Shown one piece after another: positions 41,753 to 49,045 of a stretch of DNA of 53,726 nucleotides. Every line of letters starts with the position of its first letter. The first letter of the stretch is position 1. The position numbers and the translations under genes were made by a program. Source of the stretch: CAZYTX01 sp964650485 (lineage in GTDB: Bacteria; RBG-13-61-14; DATKZS01); contig CAZYTX010000025.1 in the NCBI GenBank assembly GCA_964650485.1, forward strand, positions 1 to 53,726, given 5' to 3'. A model generated the notes under the pieces. The model worked only from the letters and a program-made list of their open reading frames with translations. It did no database searches and was not told the DNA's origin.

Positions 41753-43057
41753 ATGGAAAACCCGACCCGTCCGGCCCGGCAAATCCCCCCGCAAACTGGA
41801 AACTTAAAGGGCTCAGCGGACGAAGAAGGACGCGGCTGGTTCGAGAGGCATTTCAATTGCCGCAAGTCCCTTGGCGAGCAGGTGCTCTGCCGGAGGACCA
41901 TCGGTATAACAAGCCCCTGGGACTACCTGGGCTATACCGGCACCGTGGCCCTTTTCCTGGTAGGGTTGCAGCTTATAAGCGGCCTGCTGCTGCTCTTCTT
42001 TTACGTTCCCCACCCGGACCTGGCTTTCGCCTCCCTGCAAGCCATGAGGGAGCACGTGCCCTTCGGCATGCTTATCACCGGCATCCACTCCATAAACGCC
42101 AAGATGCTGGTGCTCGTCCTGTTTATACACATGCTGCGCGCCGTGGTCTTTAGCGCGCACCGTGGACCGCGAGAGCCTCATTGGTATAGCGGTGCGGCGC
42201 TGCTCTTTTTCATGATGCTCGCCGGGCTCTCCGGCTACGTGCTGCCCTGGTCGCAGCAGTCATACTGGGCGGGCGTTATCACCACCGAGGCCGCGAGGGC
42301 GGCGCCGCTCGTGGGCGATGCCCTGGTCTCCTTGCTGCGGGGAGGCGAGAACGTGGGCGGCCCCCTCCTGCACCGCGCGTTCGCACTGCACGTGTTCCTG
42401 CTTCCAGTTGCGGTGGTGCTGCTGGCCTGGTTCCACTTGAGGATGGTGTGGAGGACAGGGGTGAGCGCCCCCCCGGACGTGCACGCAAAGGTGCGCGAAG
42501 AAGACTGCATCGGCTGCGGCGAGTGCGAACAGGCCTGCGTGTTCGGAGCAATGGAGATGGCTGAAAAAGAGGGCGTCATGCTTCCGCGAGTGGACGAGGG
42601 CGCGTGCAATGCCTGCCGCGCATGCGAGAAGGCATGCCTGGAGGATTGCATAACATTCGAGTCCAGACAGCGCCCATTTTTCTTCGAGCCCCTGGTCCCG
42701 CACAGCCTGGTGCACAGGTTACAGGCAGTCACTGCGGCCCTCATGGTCCTTTTCTTCTGCGTGTTCTTCATGCAGGGGACCATCATGCGCGACAAGGCGC
42801 CTGCTGACCCCCTGGACACCCCGGAGGTGATCAGGCCAGAGTGGTACTTCATGGCAGCCTACCAGGTGCTGGAGGAGATGCCGAGCGAGTCGGCCGGGCT
42901 GCTCGCGGTGTTGGCCGCGGCACTCCTGGTGCTGTTCCTCCCGGTGGTGGACAAGAAGAGGAGTCCGCGCGAGCCCCGGCGCAGGCCGGTCTACATCCTG
43001 CTGGTGGCGGTCGCCGTAATCTTGTTCGTAATGCTGGCCGTGAGGGGGTACCTGTAA
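41753..43057 (+). CDS. Cytochrome b with inserted dicluster ferredoxin domain
   Basis: A 434-residue membrane protein. Residues about 60-235 form the four-helix diheme half, with His112/His126 (14 apart) and His213/His228 (15 apart); the 15 spacing is the b6 pattern. Residues about 245-305 hold two CxxCxxCxxxC motifs (Cys252, 255, 258, 262 and 285, 288, 291, 295), an 8Fe ferredoxin. Residues about 317-434 are the subunit-IV-like half with PEWY at 362-365, the Qo-site motif. The ferredoxin sits between helix D and the C-terminal half, so it should face the cytoplasm. Such a fusion is not part of textbook bc1 or b6f complexes. Confidence 0.88.
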   Translation: MENPTRPARQIPPQTGNLKGSADEEGRGWFERHFNCRKSLGEQVLCRRTIGITSPWDYLGYTGTVALFLVGLQLISGLLLLFFYVPHPDLAFASLQAMREHVPFGMLITGIHSINAKMLVLVLFIHMLRAVVFSAHRGPREPHWYSGAALLFFMMLAGLSGYVLPWSQQSYWAGVITTEAARAAPLVGDALVSLLRGGENVGGPLLHRAFALHVFLLPVAVVLLAWFHLRMVWRTGVSAPPDVHAKVREEDCIGCGECEQACVFGAMEMAEKEGVMLPRVDEGACNACRACEKACLEDCITFESRQRPFFFEPLVPHSLVHRLQAVTAALMVLFFCVFFMQGTIMRDKAPADPLDTPEVIRPEWYFMAAYQVLEEMPSESAGLLAVLAAALLVLFLPVVDKKRSPREPRRRPVYILLVAVAVILFVMLAVRGYL

Positions 43058-43060
43058 CCC

Positions 43061-44245
43061 ATGCGGCTGCTCCCCGCTATCATGACCTTGTGCCTTGCGC
43101 TGGCAGCATCTTCCGTAGCAGTGGCGCAGGGCTCCTTCATGGAGCGAGACATGTGCGTACGCTGCCACCTGCTGGGGCCCAACCTGGGCGCCCCCAACCC
43201 GGTGCTCTCCTGGAGGAGGAGCGCCCACTTCCGGCCCGACTCGAGCTGCGCGGACTGCCACGGAGGGGACAGGCATTTTTACGCCGGGCTGCAGCGCGGT
43301 CACATAGGGCTTTTCGGGCCCGATGAGACGGTTGAGATGTGCGGCGAGTGCCACCCCAGGGAGACGGCTCTTCAGAGGGGCCGCGCGCCCGTCTCGGAAA
43401 GCGGGTACAAGTGCACGGTGAGCTGCGTTCACTGCCACGGGTATCACGAGGTGGAAGAGTCCGATACGGGTCTTATAAACGAGAGGACCTGCGGCAGATG
43501 CCATGCCTTTGACAAAGCCGCAGCGCAAAAAAAGGCCCTGGACGCGGTCACTGCCAGGATGGAGCTGATCGAAAAGCGCGTGCGTTCGCTCAAAGAGGAG
43601 CGCTTTCCCTCGGGGGGAGCGGAAATCGAGCTGGCAAAGGCCGGGGAGGAGCTCTCAGAGACAGTGCATGGGAAGCGCACCGGCAAGTTCCAGGCGGCTG
43701 CCGCGGGCATCATTGACATACTGGATGATGCGGAGGGGATGCTGGAGAGGGCCTCCCCAACAAGGTGGTATCTCTTGGGGGCCGCGGTCATGGTTTTTCT
43801 AGGGACCGTGATGGCCCTGCTCTCGGGGTACGAGGCGACATTATACTCTATAGATTCGGACAAGGAGGGTGATGGAATGAGCAAAGACAATGTATCGGAA
43901 CCGGGGGGGTCAAGTGAGGCCCCGCCCAGGGCCAAGTCGTCGTGGACCGCGGTATTGGCGCTGGTGGTTGCGCTGGCAGCGCTTTTCCTTGCAATGCAGC
44001 AACGGTTCATGGGTGCTGAAAGCGGGGTGAAGGCCGTGAGTCACACCATCACCGAGAAGGTGATGCCGGGCCTGAACAAGGCCGAGGAGAGGACCACGAT
44101 AAGCTCGGTGTACAAGCTCAAGCGCATGGTGGTGACCCTGGAAGAGATCGGGGAGGCCAGCAAAAGCCAGGAGGTGCGGACCAATGTTAACCGCCTCAAG
44201 TCCGAGGTCGAGGACCTGGCGGTCAAGGTCATGGTGCACGAATGA
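43061..44245 (+). CDS. Pentaheme cytochrome c with membrane and coiled-coil tail
   Basis: Signal peptide (cut near VAQG), then five CxxCH motifs at residues 32, 63, 94, 122 and 144 within 150 residues, an NapC/NrfH- or octaheme-like density. Then come a coiled coil (about 150-215), a transmembrane helix (about 232-255), a second helix (about 295-315) and another helical segment. It starts four bases after the cytochrome b stop. It is the likely electron acceptor of the Rieske protein, replacing cytochrome c1 (inference). An internal ATG at 43877 has a perfect AAGGAGG eight bases upstream and could yield a separate 122-residue protein. Confidence 0.87.
   Translation: MRLLPAIMTLCLALAASSVAVAQGSFMERDMCVRCHLLGPNLGAPNPVLSWRRSAHFRPDSSCADCHGGDRHFYAGLQRGHIGLFGPDETVEMCGECHPRETALQRGRAPVSESGYKCTVSCVHCHGYHEVEESDTGLINERTCGRCHAFDKAAAQKKALDAVTARMELIEKRVRSLKEERFPSGGAEIELAKAGEELSETVHGKRTGKFQAAAAGIIDILDDAEGMLERASPTRWYLLGAAVMVFLGTVMALLSGYEATLYSIDSDKEGDGMSKDNVSEPGGSSEAPPRAKSSWTAVLALVVALAALFLAMQQRFMGAESGVKAVSHTITEKVMPGLNKAEERTTISSVYKLKRMVVTLEEIGEASKSQEVRTNVNRLKSEVEDLAVKVMVHE
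43862..43879 (+). promoter_or_regulatory. Internal Shine-Dalgarno and in-frame ATG
   Basis: AAGGAGG (43862-43868), eight bases, ATG (43877-43879), in frame with the pentaheme cytochrome at residue 273. The product MSKDNVSEPGGSS... would contain the second transmembrane helix and the C-terminal coiled coil only. Confidence 0.4.
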
Positions 44246-44393
44246 GCGTGGTGGGACCTAAAGTCTGAAGTTTTTTGACCGTCTTTTGACATCCACCAGG
44301 GGCGTGTCATTGATGTGTAACGTCCAGCAGAGCACAGAGCGCCTGGTTCCGGCCTCCCGCCCTGTCTTCAAAGGGAGGCTAAGAGATAGAGAC

Positions 44394-44567
44394 ATGAAAT
44401 TCAGCGAGCTTGTCAGACTACTTGAACGTGAGGGGTTCGAATTGGTAAAGGAGAAAGGCTCGATTCGTTATTACAGGAAAGAAGGCATTGATAACCTTAT
44501 CAGGGTTGATTATCATGGTAACAAGGAAGTGCAACCGGGACTTGCAAGGCTTGCAAGGCTATCCTGA
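44394..44567 (+). CDS. HicA-family toxin, degenerate (catalytic His missing)
   Basis: A 57-residue dsRNA-binding-fold protein. MKFSELVRLLEREGFELVKE and DYHGNKEVQPG mark HicA. The residue after KGS, usually the RNase-essential His, is Ile24 (KGSIRYYRKEG). The C-terminal helix is short (LARLARLS). I therefore expect no or weak mRNA interferase activity. It lies 33 bases before a HicB-type gene. The ATG at 44394 is the family start; the frame runs further upstream without similarity. Confidence 0.72.
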   Translation: MKFSELVRLLEREGFELVKEKGSIRYYRKEGIDNLIRVDYHGNKEVQPGLARLARLS

Positions 44568-44600
44568 AGGCTGCTAAAATAAAACGCAGAGGCCGATGAA

Positions 44601-44828
44601 ATGATTGATCTAAGATATTCTCTAGTTATCGAGGCCACGGAAGACCCCGGCTTTTTCGGGTTCTATTCCCCTGGTCTGCCGGGCTTTAGCGGCGTTGGTC
44701 ATTCCATCGAGGATTGCATCTATAAAGCGCGTCATGGGATGAAAGAGCACCTGGAGATCATGGAAAAAAACAACATGCCCATTCCTCCCCGGGATTCTGA
44801 TCCGGAAATTACAATAAAAACTCGGTAA
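44601..44828 (+). CDS. HicB-family antitoxin, short form
   Basis: A 75-residue protein with the partial RNase H-like HicB fold. YSLVIEATEDPGFFGFYSPG, then LPGFSGVGHSIEDCIYKAR and IPPRDSDPE are typical. The usual C-terminal DNA-binding domain is absent, as in other short HicB proteins. It pairs with the upstream HicA-like gene. With an inactive toxin, it may only be a relic or a trans-acting inhibitor. Confidence 0.75.
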   Translation: MIDLRYSLVIEATEDPGFFGFYSPGLPGFSGVGHSIEDCIYKARHGMKEHLEIMEKNNMPIPPRDSDPEITIKTR

Positions 44829-44849
44829 AAGCCGCCAGTTGATACGTAT

Positions 44850-45140
44850 TCAGACGCAGGCCCGGACAAAGGAGCAGCCGATCACGAGCGCCACTACGCC
44901 CAGCACCAGCATGCGCCTGCCGAACTGCGTGGTCCTGTCAACGGGATCCACCAGGCCCTTGAGCCGGAGCGCGAACCCCTGCGGGGTTCCGCCCGAGGCC
45001 ATGCTCATAAGCCCAACCATCTTGTTCACGGACTCAGGGTTGACGCGCACGCCCCATACTCCGATCCCCACCAGCACCAGCCCGCAAAGCCACAAGCCGT
45101 TGCCCAGGAAGATGCCGATAATACCTATAAGCCAGCTCAT
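44850..45140 (-). CDS. Small two-helix membrane protein, unknown function
   Basis: A 96-residue protein. Helix 1 (about 3-28, SWLIGIIGIFLGNGLWLCGL) and helix 2 (about 73-92, RRMLVLGVVALVIGCSF) flank a soluble segment. I do not recognise the family. AGGAGG precedes the ATG, and the promoter in front of it has the best sigma-70 match in the window (45170-45197), so it is probably well expressed. It is convergent with hicB, leaving only 21 bases between stops. Confidence 0.65.
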   Translation of the reverse strand: MSWLIGIIGIFLGNGLWLCGLVLVGIGVWGVRVNPESVNKMVGLMSMASGGTPQGFALRLKGLVDPVDRTTQFGRRMLVLGVVALVIGCSFVRACV

Positions 45141-45169
45141 TATTCCTTCCTCCTCTTGAACAGGAAAAA

Positions 45170-45197
45170 ATTATAACCTTGATGTGCCGGTTGTCAA
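45170..45197 (-). promoter_or_regulatory. Near-perfect sigma-70 promoter
   Basis: Minus strand: TTGACA (45192-45197), 16 bases, TATAAT (45170-45175). Both hexamers match consensus exactly. The predicted start near 45163 gives a short leader with GAGGAGG before the ATG at 45140. Confidence 0.65.
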
Positions 45198-45376
45198 GTG
45201 TGAGAGGTTTTTCCAGATTCAAGAAAGGGTTTCCAAAAGTTGGAATAACCAGGGGCCAGGGCAGGCCGGATTGTTCCCAAGCCCTTGTAATTTCAGGCTT
45301 TTGATTTTCTTCTTCGGCGGGTATGGTTATTGCTCTTGAATCATCCGAGGAAAAAGAGATGCAAGGAGCATATGAA

Positions 45377-46426
45377 ATGGAGAGGATGGAGCAGGTGGCT
45401 GGCCCGGATGGATGGGCAAAGCGCGATGGAGCAGTGCTGGTGGTTGACGACGAGCCTCACATCCGGAGCACCCTGCGGCGGGTGCTATCGCGCGAGTTCT
45501 CTAATGTGCTGACCTCGGCCAGCGGGGCCCTCGCTTTGACCCTCCTGGAGCACCGCAAGGTGGACGTTGCCGTGCTTGACTACTGGATGCCGAGCATGGA
45601 CGGCCTTGCCCTGGCCAGGGCCATAAGCACGCGCTTCCCCCAGGTGGTGCAGATAATGCTCACCGGCTGTATGCAGGTAGAGGTCGTCAAGGAGGCCGTG
45701 GTTCGCGGCGACCTGTTCAGGTACCTGATAAAGCCCTGGGACGAGGGCGAGCTTTTGCGGACGGTGCGGAGGGCGAAGTTAGTTTCAAGGGAGCTCTCTA
45801 ATCCGGTACAGGATTCTGAAAAGGAAGGACCTCCCGGCTGGGCGCCTTCCTGGCTTGCGCCGGTGCCGGAGTGGGCCGCTCCCGCTCTTTCCCTTGCCCG
45901 GGCGGTTGAGCTCCGGGACCCCTATACTCTGGGTCATTCATCCCGGGTGGCACTGATCTCCTCCAGGATGGGTCGTGAGAAGGGGCTTTGCGAAAAGGAC
46001 TTGCACGAGCTTGCGCTGGGGGCCCTCCTCCACGACGTGGGCAAGCTTTCCATCCCGGACGCTGTTCTTTTCAAGCCCTCGAGGCTTTCAAGGGAAGAGT
46101 TTTTCGAAGTGCAGAGGCACACGCTCACCGGCGGGAGTATCCTTGACAGGAGCGGGGCCCCGCTCACCGTGCGAGCCATAGGCAGGCATCACCACGAGAA
46201 TTTTGACGGCTCGGGATATCCAACGGGCATGGCCGGGGATAAGATACCGCTTTGCTGCAGGATCGTGCGGCTGGCGGACGCCTTTGACGCCATGTTCAGC
46301 AAGCGGCCTTACAGAGACAAGCTCTCCATGGAAGAGATATCAGAGGAGATCAGGGGCGCCTTGGGCACACAGTTCGACCCCGAGCTTTCGCCGCTGCTGG
46401 AAAAGGTGGTCAATAAAGGGTTATAG
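45377..46426 (+). CDS. Response regulator with HD-GYP output (c-di-GMP phosphodiesterase)
   Basis: N-terminal receiver domain (VLVVDDEPHIRSTLRR, with phospho-acceptor Asp in VAVLDYWMPSMDG and Lys in YLIKPWDEG). The HD-GYP domain follows with metal His/Asp (HSSRVALISS, ALLHDVGKLSIPDAV) and the HHHENFDGSGYP signature. It is expected to hydrolyse cyclic di-GMP when phosphorylated. The ATG at 45377 is preferred because AAGGAG is eight bases upstream; in-frame ATGs at 45323 and 45359 are alternatives. No kinase is adjacent. Confidence 0.88.
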   Translation: MERMEQVAGPDGWAKRDGAVLVVDDEPHIRSTLRRVLSREFSNVLTSASGALALTLLEHRKVDVAVLDYWMPSMDGLALARAISTRFPQVVQIMLTGCMQVEVVKEAVVRGDLFRYLIKPWDEGELLRTVRRAKLVSRELSNPVQDSEKEGPPGWAPSWLAPVPEWAAPALSLARAVELRDPYTLGHSSRVALISSRMGREKGLCEKDLHELALGALLHDVGKLSIPDAVLFKPSRLSREEFFEVQRHTLTGGSILDRSGAPLTVRAIGRHHHENFDGSGYPTGMAGDKIPLCCRIVRLADAFDAMFSKRPYRDKLSMEEISEEIRGALGTQFDPELSPLLEKVVNKGL

Positions 46427-46795
46427 CCGACTTGTCTGGAACAGCGTTTTTGTTTCACGCAAAGGCCCGAAGGCGCAAAGTCTTACATATAAGAAATCCA
46501 GGATACTCTGCGCTCTCAGTGTCTGCCCGAGGTCTCTTAAGCAACCCATACCTGCACCTCCGTGATCCTCCCGAAGAGCGTGCAGCAAATTGATCAACTT
46601 GACCACACCGCCGTCCCATTCCGTTTCGAACTCGTGGAAAACAGGACCTCTGCGGTCCACGGCCATACCAGCCAGCATCTTGCGCTGGTGAAGATCAACG
46701 GGGCAGAAAATGTCCTTGCCTTTCTTGTTCATTTGATCTACATTGGTTACCTTACCCTGACTCCAGCCGCATCCATGGAACAAGAACAAGGACAT
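46421..46795 (-). CDS. Uncertain minus-strand ORF, possibly a decayed lipoprotein gene
   Basis: About 124 residues: a hydrophobic start with a lipobox-like HGC, then KGKDIFCPVDLHQRKMLAG and HEFETEWDGGVVKLINLLHAL. The middle reads like a natural protein and uses plausible codons. The last about 40 residues run through the dispersed CACGCAAAGG repeat, so the original 3' end may be lost. Its 5' end overlaps the start of the divergent DUF3786 gene. No family recognised. It could be spurious. Confidence 0.3.
   Translation of the reverse strand: MSLFLFHGCGWSQGKVTNVDQMNKKGKDIFCPVDLHQRKMLAGMAVDRRGPVFHEFETEWDGGVVKLINLLHALREDHGGAGMGCLRDLGQTLRAQSILDFLYVRLCAFGPLRETKTLFQTSRL
46456..46480. repeat. Dispersed 25-bp repeat, second copy
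   Basis: CACGCAAAGGCCCGAAGGCG then CAAAG. It matches the minus-strand reading of 38380-38404 at 23 of 25 positions. It lies in the gap between the HD-GYP gene and DUF3786. Confidence 0.65.
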
Positions 46796-47410
46796 AATTT
46801 GCCCCAGCAAGACAACTACCAAAGAGCGCTGGCAGACGCCAAGGAGAGCCTCTCACGGCTCGACTTCGACCTCCAGTGCAAAAACGCGGGAGAGGAGCCT
46901 GATGAGTCCGGGGCAACGCTCAGATTCATTGACAGGCTGTTCCTCATTCACCGCGACACCTTTGAGATCGAGGCCGCGGACAAGGGCCCGCCGCCCGAGA
47001 CGTGGGAGAAGATCGTGGCGCTCCACTACCTCATAAAGGCCGACGGGAAGGCGCCAACAGGAGAGCTCATAACATACAAGCAGGTAAAGGACGGCGCGCC
47101 TTATTTCCCCGTGTTCAACAAGAGGACCGCTGGCATACTGCTGAGTGTCTTCCGCGACCGGCCCGAAGAGCTTGCGACCGCGGCCGGGAAGATCGGAGCA
47201 GATGAGGTCAGCGGACACGGGGACACGGCTTTCAAGGTGAAAGCGCTGCCAAGGGTCGAGTACGTCTTCGTGGTCTGCCTCGCGGACCATGAGTTCCCAA
47301 TGGACATAAGGGTGCTGTTCGATTCCTCGGTCACAGGCTACCTCCCCGCAGAAGACATCACAGTGCTATGCCAGATGGTCTGCATAAAGATCGTGAAACA
47401 GGCGGGCTGA
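46775..47410 (+). CDS. DUF3786 domain protein
   Basis: About 211 residues. YQRALADAKESLSRLDFDLQ, then ETWEKIVALHYLIKADG, LITYKQVKDGAPYFPVFNKR, LPRVEYVFVVCLADHEFP and VLFDSSVTGYLPAEDITVL match DUF3786, which I recall as a companion of corrinoid or anaerobic one-carbon proteins in strict anaerobes. Function unknown. The ATG at 46775 is chosen because the domain begins there; the frame is open 71 codons further but without similarity. The C-terminus is complete. Confidence 0.78.
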   Translation: MEQEQGHNLPQQDNYQRALADAKESLSRLDFDLQCKNAGEEPDESGATLRFIDRLFLIHRDTFEIEAADKGPPPETWEKIVALHYLIKADGKAPTGELITYKQVKDGAPYFPVFNKRTAGILLSVFRDRPEELATAAGKIGADEVSGHGDTAFKVKALPRVEYVFVVCLADHEFPMDIRVLFDSSVTGYLPAEDITVLCQMVCIKIVKQAG

Positions 47411-47580
47411 AAACCGACAGAGCCTTCCGGAGCGAGGACCAGATTGACCAGGTCGAGGGCATGGTGATCAAGAGCCACACCTATTACAAGCCCGAGCCTG
47501 GTCCGGGCGGAGTGCAGGAGATCCTCGGCGTCCTGGACCATTCTCTCGAAGTGAAAGCAAGGCCCGCGGCGGTTCAATAG
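47368..47580 (+). CDS. Uncertain small ORF downstream of DUF3786
   Basis: 70 codons overlapping the DUF3786 end in another frame. The part after the overlap (RSEDQIDQVEGMVIKSHTYY, then PEPGPGGVQEILGVLDHSLE) uses codons typical of the genome, but I recognise no family. It may be the tail of a decayed gene; the beginning could lie in lost sequence. A minus-strand frame (47338-47577) is also open here. Confidence 0.25.
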   Translation: MPDGLHKDRETGGLKTDRAFRSEDQIDQVEGMVIKSHTYYKPEPGPGGVQEILGVLDHSLEVKARPAAVQ

Positions 47581-47649
47581 GCGCCTGCTTCGAGATCGAG
47601 ACTAATACAATTGTCAAAAGCGGGTGAAGGTTTTATATTAGGAAGAGTC

Positions 47650-48960
47650 ATGACAATGAAAAAGCCGGAACTCCTGCTTCTCCAACCCGCACAGGACAAG
47701 GACCGGCTGGGCACGCGGCGGAGGCGCAGGTCTTCAATACCAAAGCTCAACCTTCCAATACTCGCGGCCAGGGCAGGGCCCGAGTTCAACGTCCGGATCA
47801 TTGACGAGGCGGTTGACGACATAGACTTCGGCTTCCGCCCCGACCTGGTCGGCATCTCCGTCATCACCCAGACCGCGCCCCGGGCCTACCAGATAGCGGA
47901 TGAGTATAAAAAGATGAAGGTGCCCGTGGTCATGGGCGGGTTCCACGTGAGCTTCTTTCCCGATGAGGCACTCGAGCACGCGGACTCGGTGGTCATGGGT
48001 GAAGGCGAGGGGGCCTGGGACGAGCTGCTTGAAGACTTCCTGGCCGGCAGGATGAAGGAAAGGTACAAGTCCGACAGGCCGCACGACCTTGCCGGGCTGC
48101 CGAGACCCAGGCTGGACCTGATCCGAAGGAGCGCCTACGGCCTGCCCAACGTGATGGAGACCGCGCGCGGGTGTCCGCACGCCTGCACCTACTGCGCGGT
48201 GAGTCTTTTCTGGGGCCGCAGGTTCCGCTTCCGGCCGGTTGAAGAGGTGGTGGATGAGATAAAGGCCATGCCCCCGGGCGAGGTGGTCTTTGTGGACGAC
48301 AACATCGCCGGCTCGCACAAGCGGGCCAGGAAGCTGTTCGAGGCCCTGATCCCCTTAAAGCGAAGATGGTCGAGCCAGTCTGACATAAGGATCGGGGAAG
48401 ACCCCGAGCTGCTGGGTCTTGCCGCCAGGAGCGGTTGCAAGTGGCTGTTCATAGGGATCGAGAGCATCAAGCCCGAGAATCTGGCAAAGGTGGGCAAAAG
48501 CAAGGTGAACGTGGTGGAGAAGTACCGCTCGTCAATCGCCAGGATACAAAAGGCCGGGATTAAGGTGTTCGGGTCTTTCATCCTGGGCTTTGACGATGAT
48601 GATGAGTCCGTGTTCGAGAACACGGTGAAGTTCTGCGAGGCGTGCAGAATGGAGGCGGCCAACTTCTATATCTACACTCCCTTGCCCTTCACCCAGCTTT
48701 ACAGGGACATGGAAGAGCGGAAAAGAATGATCCACCACGAGTGGGACAAGTACGACTGCAACCACGTGGTCCACCAACCGATGAAGATGTCAAAGGAAGA
48801 GCTCCTGGAGGGATACCTGAAAACATACAGGACAATGTACTCCATGCGATCCATCCTGAAGAGGGTGGCGCGGCCGAGAAAGGACGTGTTCGAAGTTATG
48901 GCCTTCAACCTGGCCAGGATGATGAACTACAAGCGCTTCGAGGAAGGGTGCAGGATTTAG
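47650..48960 (+). CDS. Cobalamin-binding radical SAM protein
   Basis: About 436 residues. The N-terminal B12-binding domain has LVGISVITQTAPRAYQIADE and VVMGGFHVSFFPDEALEHAD. The radical SAM barrel has ARGCPHACTYCAV (CxxxCxxC), VVFVDDNIAGS and FGSFILGFDDDDESVF. The architecture is that of the BchE-like/hopanoid or lipid-modifying enzymes; the substrate is unknown. The ATG at 47650 is preferred over the upstream TTG at 47611, since AGGAAGAG precedes it. It stands alone, with no obvious partner. Confidence 0.87.
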   Translation: MTMKKPELLLLQPAQDKDRLGTRRRRRSSIPKLNLPILAARAGPEFNVRIIDEAVDDIDFGFRPDLVGISVITQTAPRAYQIADEYKKMKVPVVMGGFHVSFFPDEALEHADSVVMGEGEGAWDELLEDFLAGRMKERYKSDRPHDLAGLPRPRLDLIRRSAYGLPNVMETARGCPHACTYCAVSLFWGRRFRFRPVEEVVDEIKAMPPGEVVFVDDNIAGSHKRARKLFEALIPLKRRWSSQSDIRIGEDPELLGLAARSGCKWLFIGIESIKPENLAKVGKSKVNVVEKYRSSIARIQKAGIKVFGSFILGFDDDDESVFENTVKFCEACRMEAANFYIYTPLPFTQLYRDMEERKRMIHHEWDKYDCNHVVHQPMKMSKEELLEGYLKTYRTMYSMRSILKRVARPRKDVFEVMAFNLARMMNYKRFEEGCRI

Positions 48961-49045
48961 CTCCACGTGAGAAAGTGGGGGCACAAACATCCATACCTCA
49001 CCGCGGGGAAATAGAAGAGTTTTTATCAGCAAGGGGGGACTCTGG

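Noticed and set aside
47338..47577. 79-residue minus-strand ORF
   Set aside because: Overlaps the conserved DUF3786 end; no signal or family.
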